Below are positions 38,184 to 48,950 of a stretch of DNA of 64,000 bases, one piece after another. The first letter of the stretch is position 1, and the number at the start of each line of letters is the position of its first letter. The notes under the pieces were generated by a model. The model was not told the DNA's origin. It saw nothing but the letters and a program-made list of their open reading frames with translations, and did no database searches. Both the position numbers and the translations under genes were made by a program. Source of the DNA: Marinobacter similis (GTDB taxonomy: Bacteria > Pseudomonadota > Gammaproteobacteria > Pseudomonadales > Oleiphilaceae); NCBI RefSeq assembly GCF_000830985.1, contig NZ_CP007151.1:3224001-3288000 (forward strand). Reading direction: 5' to 3'.

Positions 38184-39645
38184 CTCGGTCCCCCGTTTTC
38201 AGAATTATGTACACGGACGCTTTCTCGCTAACAGCAGCGGTGAGACATTCCCCGTGGTTTATCCGGCCACTGGCGAGGTTATCTACGAGGTAGAAGTGGC
38301 CGATGAAGCCGTGCAACAGGCAGCCATCGAGAGTGCCCGGGCCGGTTTTGCCGAGTGGTCGGCGATGACTGCCATGGAGCGCAGCCGCATCCTGTTGAAA
38401 GCAGTAGCGCTGTTGCGCGAGCGCAACGATGAACTGGCGGCCTGCGAAGTGCGGGATACCGGCAAGCCCTGGCAGGAAGCGGAAGCCGTGGACGTGGTTA
38501 CCGGCACCGATGCCATCGAATTCTTTGCCGGCCTGGCGCCGTCCATTGAAGGCAACCAGCAGGACCTGGGTGGAGATTTCTACTACACCCGCCGCGAGCC
38601 GCTGGGCATCTGCGCGGGTATTGGTGCCTGGAACTACCCGATCCAGATCGCCTGCTGGAAATCGGCACCGGCGCTGGCCTGTGGCAACGCGATGATTTTC
38701 AAACCGTCGGAAGAGACACCGATGGGCGCGATCAAGCTGGCGGAAATCTTTACCGAAGCCGGTGTTCCGGCGGGCGTCTTCAACGTGGTGCAGGGCGCAG
38801 CCGAGGTGGGCGCCTGGCTGACCCACGATCCGGCCATCGCCAAGGTGTCGTTCACCGGCGAAGTGGGTACCGGCAAGAAAGTCATGGAAGCGGCCTCCTC
38901 CACTTTGAAGGACGTCACCATGGAGTTGGGTGGCAAGTCGCCGCTGATCATCTTTGACGACGCCGATCTGGAGAACGCCATCTCCGCCGCCATGGTGGGC
39001 AATTTCTACACCCAGGGCGAAATCTGCACCAACGGCACCCGGGTGTTCGTCCACGAAAACGTCTATGAGCGGTTCATGGATCGTCTGCTGGAGCGCACCC
39101 GCAAGAACATCAAGCCGGGTGATCCGATGAATCCGGACACCAACTTCGGTGCCCTGATTTCCGAGAAGCACCGCGACCTGGTGTTGGACTACATCGCCAA
39201 GGGCTTGTCCGAGGGCGCAACTCTGAGCCACGGCGGCCGTGCTTTTGCACCGGACGATTCCAAAGGTGGCTACTTTGTTGAGCCCACCATCTTTACCGAC
39301 TGCACCGACGACATGACCATTGTGCGGGAGGAAATCTTCGGCCCGGTGATGTCAGTGCTGACCTTCTCCGACGAGGACGAGGTGATCGCCCGCGCCAACG
39401 GCACCGACACCGGTCTGGCGGCTGGCGTGTTCACCAGCGATATCCGCCGTGCCCACCGGGTGATTCACCAGATTCATGCCGGTATCTGCTGGATCAACAG
39501 CTACGGCGAGTCCCCGGCGGAAATGCCGGTGGGCGGCTACAAACTCTCCGGCATTGGCCGTGAAAACGGCAAGGTCACCCTTGACCACTACACCCAGATC
39601 AAGTCGGTGTATGTGGGCATGAAAGACCTGGATGCGCCGTTTTAA
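38176..39645 (+). CDS. betB: Betaine aldehyde dehydrogenase
   Basis: A 489-aa NAD(P)-dependent dehydrogenase that turns betaine aldehyde into glycine betaine. ATG 38176 is chosen because the longer frame is only betI coding sequence. Motifs: [20 protein letters not shown], the glutamate in [11 protein letters not shown], the catalytic Cys in [17 protein letters not shown], and [15 protein letters not shown] lies eleven bases upstream. It lies between betI and betA, the usual order. Confidence 0.94.
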   Translation: MANSVPRFQNYVHGRFLANSSGETFPVVYPATGEVIYEVEVADEAVQQAAIESARAGFAEWSAMTAMERSRILLKAVALLRERNDELAACEVRDTGKPWQEAEAVDVVTGTDAIEFFAGLAPSIEGNQQDLGGDFYYTRREPLGICAGIGAWNYPIQIACWKSAPALACGNAMIFKPSEETPMGAIKLAEIFTEAGVPAGVFNVVQGAAEVGAWLTHDPAIAKVSFTGEVGTGKKVMEAASSTLKDVTMELGGKSPLIIFDDADLENAISAAMVGNFYTQGEICTNGTRVFVHENVYERFMDRLLERTRKNIKPGDPMNPDTNFGALISEKHRDLVLDYIAKGLSEGATLSHGGRAFAPDDSKGGYFVEPTIFTDCTDDMTIVREEIFGPVMSVLTFSDEDEVIARANGTDTGLAAGVFTSDIRRAHRVIHQIHAGICWINSYGESPAEMPVGGYKLSGIGRENGKVTLDHYTQIKSVYVGMKDLDAPF

Positions 39646-39672
39646 GCCAGTGACCTAACCGGGAGCAATTGC

Positions 39673-41356
39673 ATGACAGAAAACCGATACGACTACATCA
39701 TTGTGGGCGCCGGATCCGCTGGTTGCGTACTTGCGAACCGACTCACCGAGGACGCCCGGCATAAGGTGCTGCTGCTGGAAACCGGCGGCAGCGACAAGAG
39801 CATCTTTATCCAGATGCCGACCGCGTTGTCGATTCCGATGAACACCAAGAAATTCGCCTGGCAGTTCGAAACCGAGCCTGAGCCGTTCCTGGACAACCGC
39901 CGCATGCACTGCCCCCGGGGCAAGGTGCTGGGTGGCTCGTCCTCGATCAACGGCATGGTCTATGTGCGCGGCCACGCCCGCGACTTTGACGAGTGGGAAT
40001 CGGAAGGCGCCGAGGGCTGGAACTACCGGCAGGTGTTGCCGTACTTCAAGAAAGCCGAAACCTGGGCCTTTGGTGCCGACGACTACCGCGGTGGCACGGG
40101 GCCGCTCGGGGTCAACAACGGCAACAACATGCAGAACCCTCTGTATCAGGCGTTCGTGGATGCCGGTGTCGATGCCGGTTATTTCCCGACCAAGGATTAC
40201 AACGGCGCCCAGCAGGAAGGTTTCGGGGCCATGCACATGACCGTGAAAAACGGCCGTCGCTGGTCCACAGCCAACGCTTATCTGCGCCCGGCCATGGATC
40301 GCCCGAACCTGACCGTGGTCACCCACGCCCTGGTGCATCAGGTGCTGCTCGACGGCAAAACCGCCACCGGTGTGCGCTACGAGCAGGGCGGCAAGGTGCA
40401 CGAGGCGAAAGCGGTGGAGGAAGTGATTCTGTCCGCCGGCTCCATCGGCTCGCCCCACCTGCTGCAGTTGTCCGGTATCGGCCAGCGCGAGGTGTTGGAA
40501 TCGGCCGGCATTGAGGTCAAGCACGAGCTGCCGGGCGTGGGTGAGAACCTGCAGGATCACCTGGAATTCTACTTCCAGTTCCGTTGTAACAAGCCGGTGT
40601 CGCTCAATGGCAAGCTGGACTGGTGGAACAAGCTGAAAATCGGCCTGCGCTGGATCCTGAAGAAAGACGGTCTGGGCGCAACCAACCACTTCGAGTCCTG
40701 CGGCTTTATCCGCTCCAAGGCCGGTGTCGAGTGGCCGGACCTGCAGTACCATTTCCTGCCGGCAGCCATGCGCTACGACGGCAAGGAAGCGTTTTCCGGT
40801 GATGGCTTCCAGCTGCACATCGGCCACAACAAGCCGAAGAGCCGTGGCTTTGTGCACGTGCAGTCGTCGGATCCGAAACAGGCCCCACGTATCCGGTTCA
40901 ATTACCTGGAGCACGAGGCCGACCGGGAAGGTTTCCGGGACTGTGTGCGCCTGACCCGTGAGATCATCAACCAACCGGCCATGGACGAGTACCGCGGCCC
41001 GGAGATTCAGCCCGGAGCCGAGGTACAGAGCGACGAAGAAATCGATGCCTTTGTCCGGCAGGCGGTGGAAAGCGCCTATCACCTCGTGCACCTGCAAGAT
41101 GGGCACGGACGAGCGTGCGGTGGTCGATCCGGACACCCGGGTACGCGGCATCAAGAACCTGCGGGTGGTGGATTCGTCCATTTTCCCGACCATACCCAAC
41201 GGCAACCTGAACGGCCCCACCATCATGGTGGCCGAGCGGGCAGCCGACCTGATTCGGGGCAGGGAGCCCCTGCAACCGTCTGACGCGCCTGTCGTTATGG
41301 ATGACCAGTGGCAGGACCGCCAGCGCCCGGGAGCCGCAAAGCGGGCTCTAAGCTAG
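39673..41356 (+). CDS. betA: Choline dehydrogenase, frame break at ~41083
   Basis: About 561 aa after restoring two bases. It is a GMC-family FAD enzyme that oxidises choline to betaine aldehyde at the inner membrane. The N-terminus shows the FAD GxGxxG ([16 protein letters not shown]), then [20 protein letters not shown] and HLLQLSGIG. The first frame breaks inside the C-terminal motif: AYH is followed by nonsense, while the next frame reads [16 protein letters not shown] and ends with a normal GMC C-terminus ([18 protein letters not shown]). The net loss is two bases, since AYHPSCTCKMG is expected. It starts 27 bases after betB. Confidence 0.9.
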
Positions 41357-41375
41357 CGCGGCCCGCGCGCTCCCA

Positions 41376-41403
41376 CCCGGAGGTGCAATGCCTCCGGGGT
41401 TTT
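41376..41403 (+). terminator. Rho-independent terminator after betA
   Basis: CCCGGAGG and CCTCCGGG form an 8-bp stem with a seven-base loop, followed by G and four T. It separates bet genes from the BCCT gene. Confidence 0.75.
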
Positions 41404-41553
41404 GCAAACCATCAGGATTTCCCTATCAGCGCGACGACTGTGCCAGTCGTTTTCTGGGCGCCAGATAGGCAAGTCCTGGCCCGTTTAAAAGTAACGCGGG
41501 GGTTTGTGTCCGATTCGAATGAGCAACAGCTTCAAAGTAGAGGAGGAACACCC

Positions 41554-41598
41554 ATGCTGTTCACGATTAACAACAACCGAAAACGGAGGCCGTTATGA
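41554..41598 (+). CDS. 14-aa leader ORF coupled to the BCCT gene
   Basis: ATG 41554 has a strong GAGGAGG upstream and encodes MLFTINNNRKRRPL; its TGA overlaps the ATG of the transporter (ATGA). A ribosome finishing this peptide would deliver itself to the transporter start. The transporter also has its own GGAGG inside the leader. Possible regulatory leader peptide. Confidence 0.45.
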   Translation: MLFTINNNRKRRPL

Positions 41599-42811
41599 CA
41601 CTCTGGTTATCAACCGGTCTTATCTTCACCTTCGCGGCCATCGCGCTGATTCTGTACAAGTGGTGGGACATGGAGTGCATCGGCGTGACGCCGGTTCGCA
41701 CGCTCACCTTCATTGCGATCCTGTTCACCTCCGGTCTGGATGTGGGTCTGATCATGTTTCCGCTGACCGAGTTCGGCGGCTACGGCAACGTTTCGGAAAA
41801 CCCGGAATACGGCTTCGCCAATCCGTTGGCTATTGAGTTTGGCTTTTGGGCCTTTTTGATCTGGGGCTTTTATTTCCTGACCTGCTTCTACTTTGCGATC
41901 ATCGAACCGCGGGTGAAGTTCTTCGAGATTCCGCTGGTGAAAGTGGTTAATAACGTGGTGATTATCGGTACCTGTGCCTTTACCGCCTACCTGCTGCTGG
42001 TGAACCTGCCCTGGTACCTGCCGCAGATCGGTGACGGTGAATCGGTGGTGCCCACGTTCTACGCCATTGTGTTTGCCTCCATCGGGCTGGCGGTCTATTC
42101 CAGCTCGAAGATCAAGTACGTGCGGATTCTGAGTCTGAGCTCCAGCGTGCTGTTCATTGCCCTGATTGCCGGCATGTGGGTGCGGGCCTTCGCCCTGGGC
42201 GACGGGTCGCCGGGGGATTTCCTGGGAACCGTGGGTATGTTGGGTGAATACTTCACCAATATTCACCATTTCGTGTTGCCGATTAACGACTACCACGAGT
42301 TCTACCTGTTCTGGTGGTTCGCCTGGAGCATCATGATTGGCCAGTTCACCGCTCGCTTTGTCAGTGGTATTAAAACCTGGCAGTTGCTGATTGCCATGCT
42401 GGTGGTGCCGTCCATCGCCATCGGGGTGTGGTTCTCGGTACTCTTCCATTACCACGACGAAGGCCTGCAGGTGGCGGCGATTACCAATCTCGCGATGATC
42501 ACCGTGGGTGTTCTGATGGTGGTGAACTCGCTGGATTCGCTGATCCGGCTGTACACCGATAACCTGAACCTGACGGCCGAGCGTCTGGGTCGGTTCAACT
42601 ACGTGCTGTTCAATCTGGTGGCGATGATTGGCCTGACCATGCTGTTCCAGCTCGACTTCCTGCGGATTCAGTGGGTCGGCGCGCTGGTGATCGCCCTGTA
42701 CTTCGGCTGTTTCGCTACATTGTGGCGACAAAACGCAGCGAAGTGGCGGCCATCAAGAGCTCACCAGAAGAAAACATCCTGGATTACAATAAGGTCGAAC
42801 TCGCCAACTGA
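41595..42811 (+). CDS. Short BCCT-family (choline/betaine) transporter, frame break at ~42707
   Basis: About 405 aa after repair, shorter than ordinary BCCT proteins (500+). It has ten or so helices and a BCCT-like signature (FYLFWWFAWSIMIGQFTARF), supporting uptake of choline or betaine to feed the bet pathway next to it. ATG 41595 follows GGAGG. The long frame goes wrong after LYFGC; the alternative frame reads FRYIVATKRSEVAAIKSS and stops at 42811. One missing C (GGC[C]TGTTT) joins them. A strong terminator follows. Confidence 0.75.
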
Positions 42812-42840
42812 TCCGTTCAGGCGTTGTTCATGATGTTAAG

Positions 42841-42877
42841 AAAGCAGGCTGGCCGTTGGGGCCAGCCTGCTTTTTTT
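42841..42877. terminator. Strong bidirectional terminator
   Basis: AAAGCAGGCTGGCC pairs with GGCCAGCCTGCTTT around a short loop, with T and A runs at the two sides. It lies between the BCCT gene and the convergent dehydrogenase gene, so it can end transcription from both. Confidence 0.9.
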
Positions 42878-42921
42878 ATGCCTGGGATATCTCTGAGCAT
42901 GGTCTCTGTGCACGGGCGGGC

Positions 42922-45023
42922 TCAATCGCAGCCGGGCAACTGGTTGATCCAGTCCGCCACCAACTCGGCGCCCCGGTTATCCACCTGCAGGGAACTGATC
43001 GGCGGCATGCGATTGCTGTCCGTGACCACCATTCTCAGGTGCAGCAGCGAGTTGTCGGCGTCCCCGGGCTGCACCAGGCGTGCGCCAGTGCGGCCGAGAT
43101 CTCCGTTGGCAGGCTCCACGCCGCAGGTCGCGGTGGCGCTCAGTGGCGTGGTGGCCCGTAAATCCATGGTGCTCTGGCTGGTGCCGCCCGGCCGGTGGCA
43201 GTGACTGCAATTGCTGTGCAGGTAGCTGCGGGCCCGGTCCTCGAGGGTGGCGCTGGTGTCGGAGCTCTGGCTCAGGCGCCGGCTGCGCTGGGCCGACGTT
43301 GCCGGTGTCTCGAAGACGCCGATGGCGGCCAGGGTGTCGAGCTGGTTGGCACTGATGCCGGTCTGCGGATAAGTGAATTGGCTGTTGAGCTGATCCGTTT
43401 CCAGGCCAAGACTGAAGCTGGCTGCTGAGGTGTGGCACTGGTTGCATTCGCCGGCCGAGGGGTAATGCCAGAGCTGGCCTCCCACATCCACGTCTTGGCC
43501 GCCGCTGACCAGTTGGGCATCGGTGCCGGCGTCGTCCCATTGGTAGCTGTAACCAGACCAGCTGCCGTCGGCGCCGTGAAGGTACAGGCGGGTTTCCACC
43601 AGGCTCTGTCCCAAGGCGAAGTGTTTGACCAGGACCGAGCCCCGAGGCAGCTGAAAATCGCCCTGGTTATCGATGCTGATGCTGGTGTTGTCGGGCAAGG
43701 CCAGATATCGGGTTTTCTCGGCGCCATCGGACCAGAAGGCTTCGATCGGGCGATAGGGGATGAGCCCGTCAGCCGGTTGCCAGGGCGCATTGGCCTTCAC
43801 GCAGCCGGTGGCCGATAGCTGTTGCGGCAACTCGGTATCCACCGTTACCGGATCGATCCGGAACAGCCCGGTTGTGGTGACCAGATACAGTTCGCCCTGG
43901 TTGTCCTGGCCAAAGGAGGCGACATTGCGGCCCGTCTCCAGCAGGGTTCGGCGCTGGTAACTGTCATCGGACTGGCGCTCCAGGGCCAGAGCGTGCCAGA
44001 ACCGTAATCCGAGAACAGGTAGGCGCCTTGCAACGCCGGTATGTTGCTGCCCCGGTAGACGAAGCCGCCGGTGACGGAGATGCCGTCTGAGCGGCCATAG
44101 GCGTGTACCGGGTCGATGAACGGGCCTGACGCACTGCAACTGTTGCTGGTGCGCTCAAATCCCTCGTAGCAGCGCCAGCCGTAGTTGCCGCCCTGAGTGA
44201 TGAGGTCGATTTCTTCAAAAGCACTCTGGCCAACATCGCCGGCCCAGAGTGCACCGGTGCTGCGATCAAAGCTCCAGCGCCAGGGGTTGCGCAGGCCGTA
44301 GGCGTAAATTTCCGGGACCGAGCCAGAGACGCCGTTGCTGGCCGGGCTGCCATCGGCGTTGTAGCGAAGCATCTTGCCCAGCCGGGTCGACAGATCCTGG
44401 GCCCGGTTGCCGGGGTCGTTGCCGGAACCGCCGTCGCCCAGGCCCACGTACAGCAGACCGTCCGGGCCGAAGGCAATGTGGCCGCCGTTGTGATTGCTGA
44501 AAGGTTGCGACTGTTCCATCACGTTGGTCCGGTCGAGACCGCCGGCTCCGTCGCCACGCAGACTCAGGCCGTTGTCGGTGGATTCAAAGCGGGCGACGTA
44601 GGAGGTGACGCCGGGACCCTGAGTAAATGACAAGTACAGATAGCCGTTCGTAGCAAAGGCCGGATCGAACGCCATGCCCAACAAGCCGCATTCCGGGCAG
44701 TCGCTGAGCGGGTAGAAATCGGTCAGGTCCACCAGTTCGGTGCGGGTGTCGTTGGCGAGATTGACCCGGAACACGGTGCCACCCTGCTCAACAACGTAGA
44801 AAATACCCGCAAGGTCAGGGTGGGGCAGCATCAGTAGCGGGGCGGTAAACGTCAGGGACGGTGCAACAGCGGTCAGCTGTACCTCGCCCGAGCCCTCAAA
44901 GGCCAGGCAGGTGCTATTGCTGGGCCGCTCCAGCAGGCCAACAACGGTGTTATCAGAGTTACCGCCTGAACCGCCGCAGGCGGTGAGTAACAGGCAGAGG
45001 AGTAGAAGAAGGCCTGGTCGCAT
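42922..45023 (-). CDS. PQQ-dependent sugar dehydrogenase-like lipoprotein with two haem c motifs, frame break at ~43985
   Basis: About 700 aa after repair. It starts with a lipoprotein signal (LLLLLCLLLTAC, lipobox LTAC). The first ~380 residues form a soluble glucose dehydrogenase/HHIP-type beta-propeller (HNGGHIAFGPDGLLYVGLGDGG, EIYAYGLRNPWRWSFD, GNYGWRCYEGFE). The C-terminal ~300 residues have two CxxCH motifs (CNQCHT and CSHCHR), so two c-type haems probably pass electrons onward. The join between the halves is where the frame breaks (GTLW then ALERQSDDSYQRR). The reaction is probably oxidation of a periplasmic sugar or alcohol; the substrate is not evident. Convergent with the BCCT gene. 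Confidence 0.8.
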
Positions 45024-45179
45024 AGCCCGGTTCCTCTCGGCAGAGCGTTAAGTTTAGCCCATCGTCATTCCGTCACATGTTGAAGTTAGTATTTTCGTCT
45101 CCATAGACTTGGTGGCAGCCGCCTGAATTCCCGGTTTGGCCGCTTTTTGTCTGGAGGCTCTGTTGTTCCTCCACTAAAA

Positions 45180-45216
45180 ATAGGCAATGCCTATCTTTGG
45201 GTTGGGAATTATTAAT
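45180..45216 (+). promoter_or_regulatory. Candidate OxyR box upstream of ahpC
   Basis: ATAG-N7-CTAT (ATAGGCAATGCCTAT) matches the left half of the OxyR site exactly; the next half at the right spacing (TTGG-N7-TAAT) is weak. It lies about 100 bases before ahpC, a usual OxyR target. The rest of the 274-base gap 45024-45297 holds no recognised gene. Confidence 0.5.
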
Positions 45217-45297
45217 TTTATCCGGACGCGCTGGTCTCGTACTCTGGGCGCCGTTATCCAATAGAACCTTGAATCCACTAATGAGGAGTGTTCTTTA

Positions 45298-45861
45298 ATG
45301 GGCATTATCAACAGCGAAATTAAGCCGTTTAACGCAACTGCCTTCAAACAGGGCGAGTTCGTCGACATCAGCGAAGCCGACGTGAAAGGCAAGTGGGCGA
45401 TCTTCTTCTTCTACCCGGCCGACTTCACCTTCGTATGCCCGACCGAGCTGGGCGACGTTGCCGACAAGTACGAAGAACTGCAGAAGCTGGGCGTTGAAGT
45501 GTTCTCCGTGTCTACTGACACCCACTTCACCCACAAAGCGTGGCACAGCAGCTCCGACACCATCGGCAAGATCAACTACTACATGGTTGGCGACCAGAAC
45601 GGTTCCATCACCAACAACTTCGGCGTAATGCGCGAAGGTCAGGGCCTGGCCGACCGTGCCACTTTCCTGATCGATCCGGATGGCGTCATCCAGGCGATGG
45701 AAATCACTGCTGAAGGTATCGGCCGTGACGCTGACGACCTGATGCGTAAAGTGAAGGCCGCCCAGTACGTGCGTAACCACCCGGGTGAAGTTTGCCCTGC
45801 GAAGTGGAAAGAAGGCGAAGAGACGCTGACTCCGTCACTGGACCTGGTCGGCAAGATCTAA
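45298..45861 (+). CDS. ahpC: Alkyl hydroperoxide reductase subunit C
   Basis: A 187-aa typical 2-Cys peroxiredoxin. The peroxidatic Cys is in DFTFVCPTE, the resolving Cys in GEVCPAKW, and the C-terminal tail that closes the active site is present. It reduces peroxides using AhpF or another NADH-linked partner, which is not in this window. ATG 45298; a possible OxyR box lies upstream and a strong terminator downstream. Opposite to it, 130 bases away, ends a Prx5-type gene. Confidence 0.96.
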   Translation: MGIINSEIKPFNATAFKQGEFVDISEADVKGKWAIFFFYPADFTFVCPTELGDVADKYEELQKLGVEVFSVSTDTHFTHKAWHSSSDTIGKINYYMVGDQNGSITNNFGVMREGQGLADRATFLIDPDGVIQAMEITAEGIGRDADDLMRKVKAAQYVRNHPGEVCPAKWKEGEETLTPSLDLVGKI

Positions 45862-45917
45862 GGTTCCCTGCTCAGGTGAAACCACAGATCAGGGCCTGCG
45901 TTGCAGGCCCGCGATTG

Positions 45918-45945
45918 AAAAACCCCGGTTTGACCGGGGTTTTTT
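45918..45945 (+). terminator. Rho-independent terminator after ahpC
   Basis: AACCCCGGT and ACCGGGGTT form a nine-base-pair stem with a three-base loop and a run of six T; an A-run on the other side lets it also serve the convergent peroxiredoxin gene. A second inverted repeat (GGGCCTGC/GCAGGCCC) lies just before it. Confidence 0.9.
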
Positions 45946-45990
45946 GCGTCTGAACGGAAGGAAGTACCGACGGAAAAGACGGAGCAGCCG

Positions 45991-46467
45991 TTACAGTGCA
46001 GCCAGAATGGCTTCCGAGCTGGTGGTTTCCAGGCCCTTTTCATCGATGTTCAGCACTTCAACCACGCCATCGTTCACGATCATGGCGTAGCGCTGGCTGC
46101 GAATGCCCATCTGGCTTGCGGTCCGATCCTGGGTCAGACCAACTGCCTTGGCGAACTCAGCCAGGCCATCGGCGAGCATGACGATCTGCTCGGCGTTATG
46201 GGCCTTGCCCCAGGCATCCATCACGAAGGTGTCGTTGACCGAGGTGCAGATAATGCTATCGACGCCCTTGGCCTTCAGTTTATCGGCATCGACCACAAAG
46301 CCGGGCAGGTGCGCGGCGGAGCAGGTTGGGGTAAAGGCTCCGGGCACCGCAAACAGCACCACTCTCTTGCCGGCAAACAGGTCGCCGGTCTGTACTTTCT
46401 CCGGGCCGTTGCTGCCCATCACCTGCAGCTCAATGTTGGGTAACCGTTCGCCTGCCTGAATCGCCAT
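45991..46467 (-). CDS. Prx5-family peroxiredoxin
   Basis: A 158-aa atypical peroxiredoxin. The peroxidatic Cys is in VPGAFTPTCSAAHLPGF, the characteristic Prx5 motif; a second Cys (IICTSVND) follows at about the usual distance. It reduces hydrogen and alkyl peroxides, often with glutathione/glutaredoxin. ATG 46467. It lies back to back with ahpC across a shared terminator. Confidence 0.92.
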   Translation of the reverse strand: MAIQAGERLPNIELQVMGSNGPEKVQTGDLFAGKRVVLFAVPGAFTPTCSAAHLPGFVVDADKLKAKGVDSIICTSVNDTFVMDAWGKAHNAEQIVMLADGLAEFAKAVGLTQDRTASQMGIRSQRYAMIVNDGVVEVLNIDEKGLETTSSEAILAAL

Positions 46468-46543
46468 ATGCGTGCTCCGCTGATGGTGTTGATGAGAGTG
46501 TTATTGAATGGTTTGCTGTCATTACTCGCAGCTTTGGTATGGC

Positions 46544-47265
46544 TTACAGGTTGCTGCCGTAATCCACGCCGCGGGCTTTGAGCCGGTAAAACTCTTCCAG
46601 TACGCCGGCCATGGCGTCTGGGCAATAGGGTCGCAGGCCACCGAGCACCAGGCGCTTGGCAACCTGGCCGACCGGTTTGTGATCGGACAGTAGCCGGTAC
46701 TCCAGGGTGACATTGCCACGCTTGCCGTTGGCGGCGAGTTGCGCGTCGTGCAGTTCCAGTTCCGGCTCGCTGGCATCCAGCGATCCAGCGCCAGGCTCAT
46801 GCTTTCGTACATCACCATGGGACGATCGGGATTGAACATGACCCCATTCGATTCCATCAGTGGCTGAAGTGTATGCGGGAAATTCTTGCCGGAGGCTGAG
46901 ACGTAGCAGCGGGTGAAGTTCTCGATCGTGGTTTCATCTCGGGTGCTCGCGCCGCTGCGAGTGACCTCCAGATAGACCTTGCCGTTGGCGTCGCAAAGCT
47001 CGATGCGGCCTTCCTCGGGTTCCCGGAATTCCAGCGCTACACCGTCGCCCAGCAGGCTTTTGAACTGGAAGGTCATGTTGGCAGAGAGACCGAAATGCGA
47101 AACCACGACCGCAAACAGCAGGTCACCGGGCACGCAGAACCGGCGGGCGTCGGGGTCGTGAATCGGATTGAAATCACCGGCAATCTCTTTGGCAAAACGG
47201 CTGGCCTGAAGCGCGGTGATGTGGATACGTCCTTGCTGTATCGAATGAAAACGATCTAGAAACAT
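46544..47265 (-). CDS. DUF3581 family protein (hotdog-like), frame break at ~46780
   Basis: About 240 aa when one base is restored. The N-terminal region (ALQASRFAKEIAGDFNPIHDP, then RFCVPGDLLFAVVVS) resembles MaoC/hotdog hydratase-type folds and matches DUF3581. The upstream frame goes wrong after MSLALDR; the other frame continues LDASEPELELHDAQLAANG and stops at 46544 (GVDYGSNL). CGC[C]TGGAT repairs it. Function unknown; a role in lipid or thioester handling is only suggested by the fold. Confidence 0.7.
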
Positions 47266-47409
47266 GTGCTGCCTATACTGTTCGCGGAGTGGGATGTGTC
47301 AAAGGAGCCCGCTGTCTACCCGTAATGATAGTTGAGTCCAATCAATACCAACATGCGCTATTCGTCCTAAAGTGAAGGCTTAGTAGTCAACGCAAACAAG
47401 GAGGTGGGA

Positions 47410-48942
47410 GTGCGGCCGACCTGTCCCTGGCACGAATTACCACAGCAGCAGGTCCTGGCCGAGTTCGACGTCAGCCCGGCTGGATTGACCGCTGCCGAAG
47501 CTGACCGGCGCCTGCACCAATATGGGATGAACGGCCTGCCGGAACCGCATCGGCCCGGGCGCATTGCCCGGTTTCTGCGCCAGTTCAACAACGTGCTGAT
47601 CTACGTGCTGCTAGGTGCGGCGGTGATTACCACAACCCTCGGTCACCTGCTGGATACCGGTGTCATTCTCGCGGTGGTGTTAGCCAACGCCGTGATCGGC
47701 GAGATTCAGGAGGGCAAGGCGGAGAAGGCTATACAGGCGATCCGGAGCATTCTGGCCCTGCGCGCCACCGTGGTGCGTGACGGCCATCGCCTGACCATCG
47801 CCGGCGATCAGCTGGTGCCCGGTGACATCGTGCTGCTGGAGGCGGGCGACAAGGTCCCGGCCGATCTTCGCCTGCTGAAAGCCCACAATCTGTTCATACA
47901 GGAAGCGTTGCTCACCGGCGAGTCGATGCCCGTGGAGAAACAGACCGAGCCGGTTCCGGTCGGCCAGGCCCTTGGCGACCGCAGCTGCATGGCGTTCAGT
48001 GGCACGGCTGTTACCGCGGGCCAGGCCTCGGGCCTGGTAGTGGCTACCGGGCAGAATACGGAACTTGGCCGAATCCAGGGCCTGCTGGCGGGTGTCGAGC
48101 AGTTGACCACTCCGCTGGTCGCGCAAATGCGTCAGTTCGCGCGCTGGCTGACCTTGTTCATCCTGCTGATGGCAGCGGCCTGATGGCCTATGGTCACTGG
48201 CGGCTGGCCTACGATTTCGGCGCCCTCTTGATGGCCGTTGTCGGCTTGTCGGTGGCGGCCATTCCCGAAGGTCTGCCGGCCGTGCTGACCATCACCCTGG
48301 CCGTGGGCGTCCAGACCATGGCCAGCCGCAATGCCATTGTCCGCCGGCTGCCGGCGATCGAAACCCTCGGTGCGGTCTCGGTGATCTGCTCCGACAAGAC
48401 CGGCACCCTGACTCGTAATGAGATGAGTGTGGTGACAGTGATCACCGCAGAACGATCATTCACCATCGAGGGCGAGGGCTATGGCCCGGATGGGGCGGTA
48501 TTGGACGGGGATCGGGTTATCGAGCCTGACCGTTGTGAGGTACTGACCGAGATGGCGCAGGTTGCGGGTCTGTGCAACGACGCCGAACTCAAGCGCGAGG
48601 ATGGCCGCTGGCGGGTGGAAGGGGACCCGATGGAGGGCGCACTATTGTCGTTTTCGGCCCGGGCTGGGCTGGATGCCGGCGACTTGCAGGGACACTGGCC
48701 CAGAACCGACGCCATTCCATTCGATACCAGCTATCGCTACATGGCGACACTGAACCACAACCATCAGAATCAGGCCCTCGTTTTGGTGAAGGGCGCGCCC
48801 GAGGTGGTTATGGAGCTGTGTGCGGTCCAGCGCTCTGAAACGCAGGCCCAGGCGCCATTGAATCAGCCTGGTGGCAGGAGCAGATTGGCGCCATTGCCGC
48901 ATCCGGCCAGCGGGTGCTGGCGCTGGCGGCGCGGCCGGTGAA
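47410..48942 (+). pseudogene. Cation-transporting P-type ATPase, truncated; frame breaks at ~48180 and ~48866
   Basis: The first ~511 residues of a PMA1/MgtA-like P-type ATPase (normally ~870-900 aa). Present: cation-ATPase N domain (LAEFDVSPAGLTAAEADRRL), first helices, actuator motif LTGESMPVEK, helix 4 with the ion-site proline (AAIPEGLPAVL) and the phosphorylation site CSDKTGTLT. The sequence then stops being ATPase after RVLALAARPV: the rest of the nucleotide domain, the hinge and helices 5-10 are missing. It is joined there to the antisense arsJ gene, and the fused frame runs on to a stop at 48997. GTG 47410 is preferred to 47404, which lies inside the Shine-Dalgarno sequence. Not functional as it stands. 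Confidence 0.8.
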
Positions 48943-48950
48943 ACCCACGC
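48935..48950. other. Deletion junction joining two convergent truncated genes
   Basis: Left of about 48942 the DNA reads P-type ATPase on the + strand; right of it, arsJ on the - strand. Neither protein continues past the point, and no gene fragment lies in between. This is either a real deletion of more than about 1.9 kb or an assembly join. Confidence 0.7.

Noticed and set aside
39655..41226. 523-aa ORF antisense to betA
   Set aside because: Long open antisense frames are common opposite G+C-rich genes; betA on the + strand has clear family motifs.
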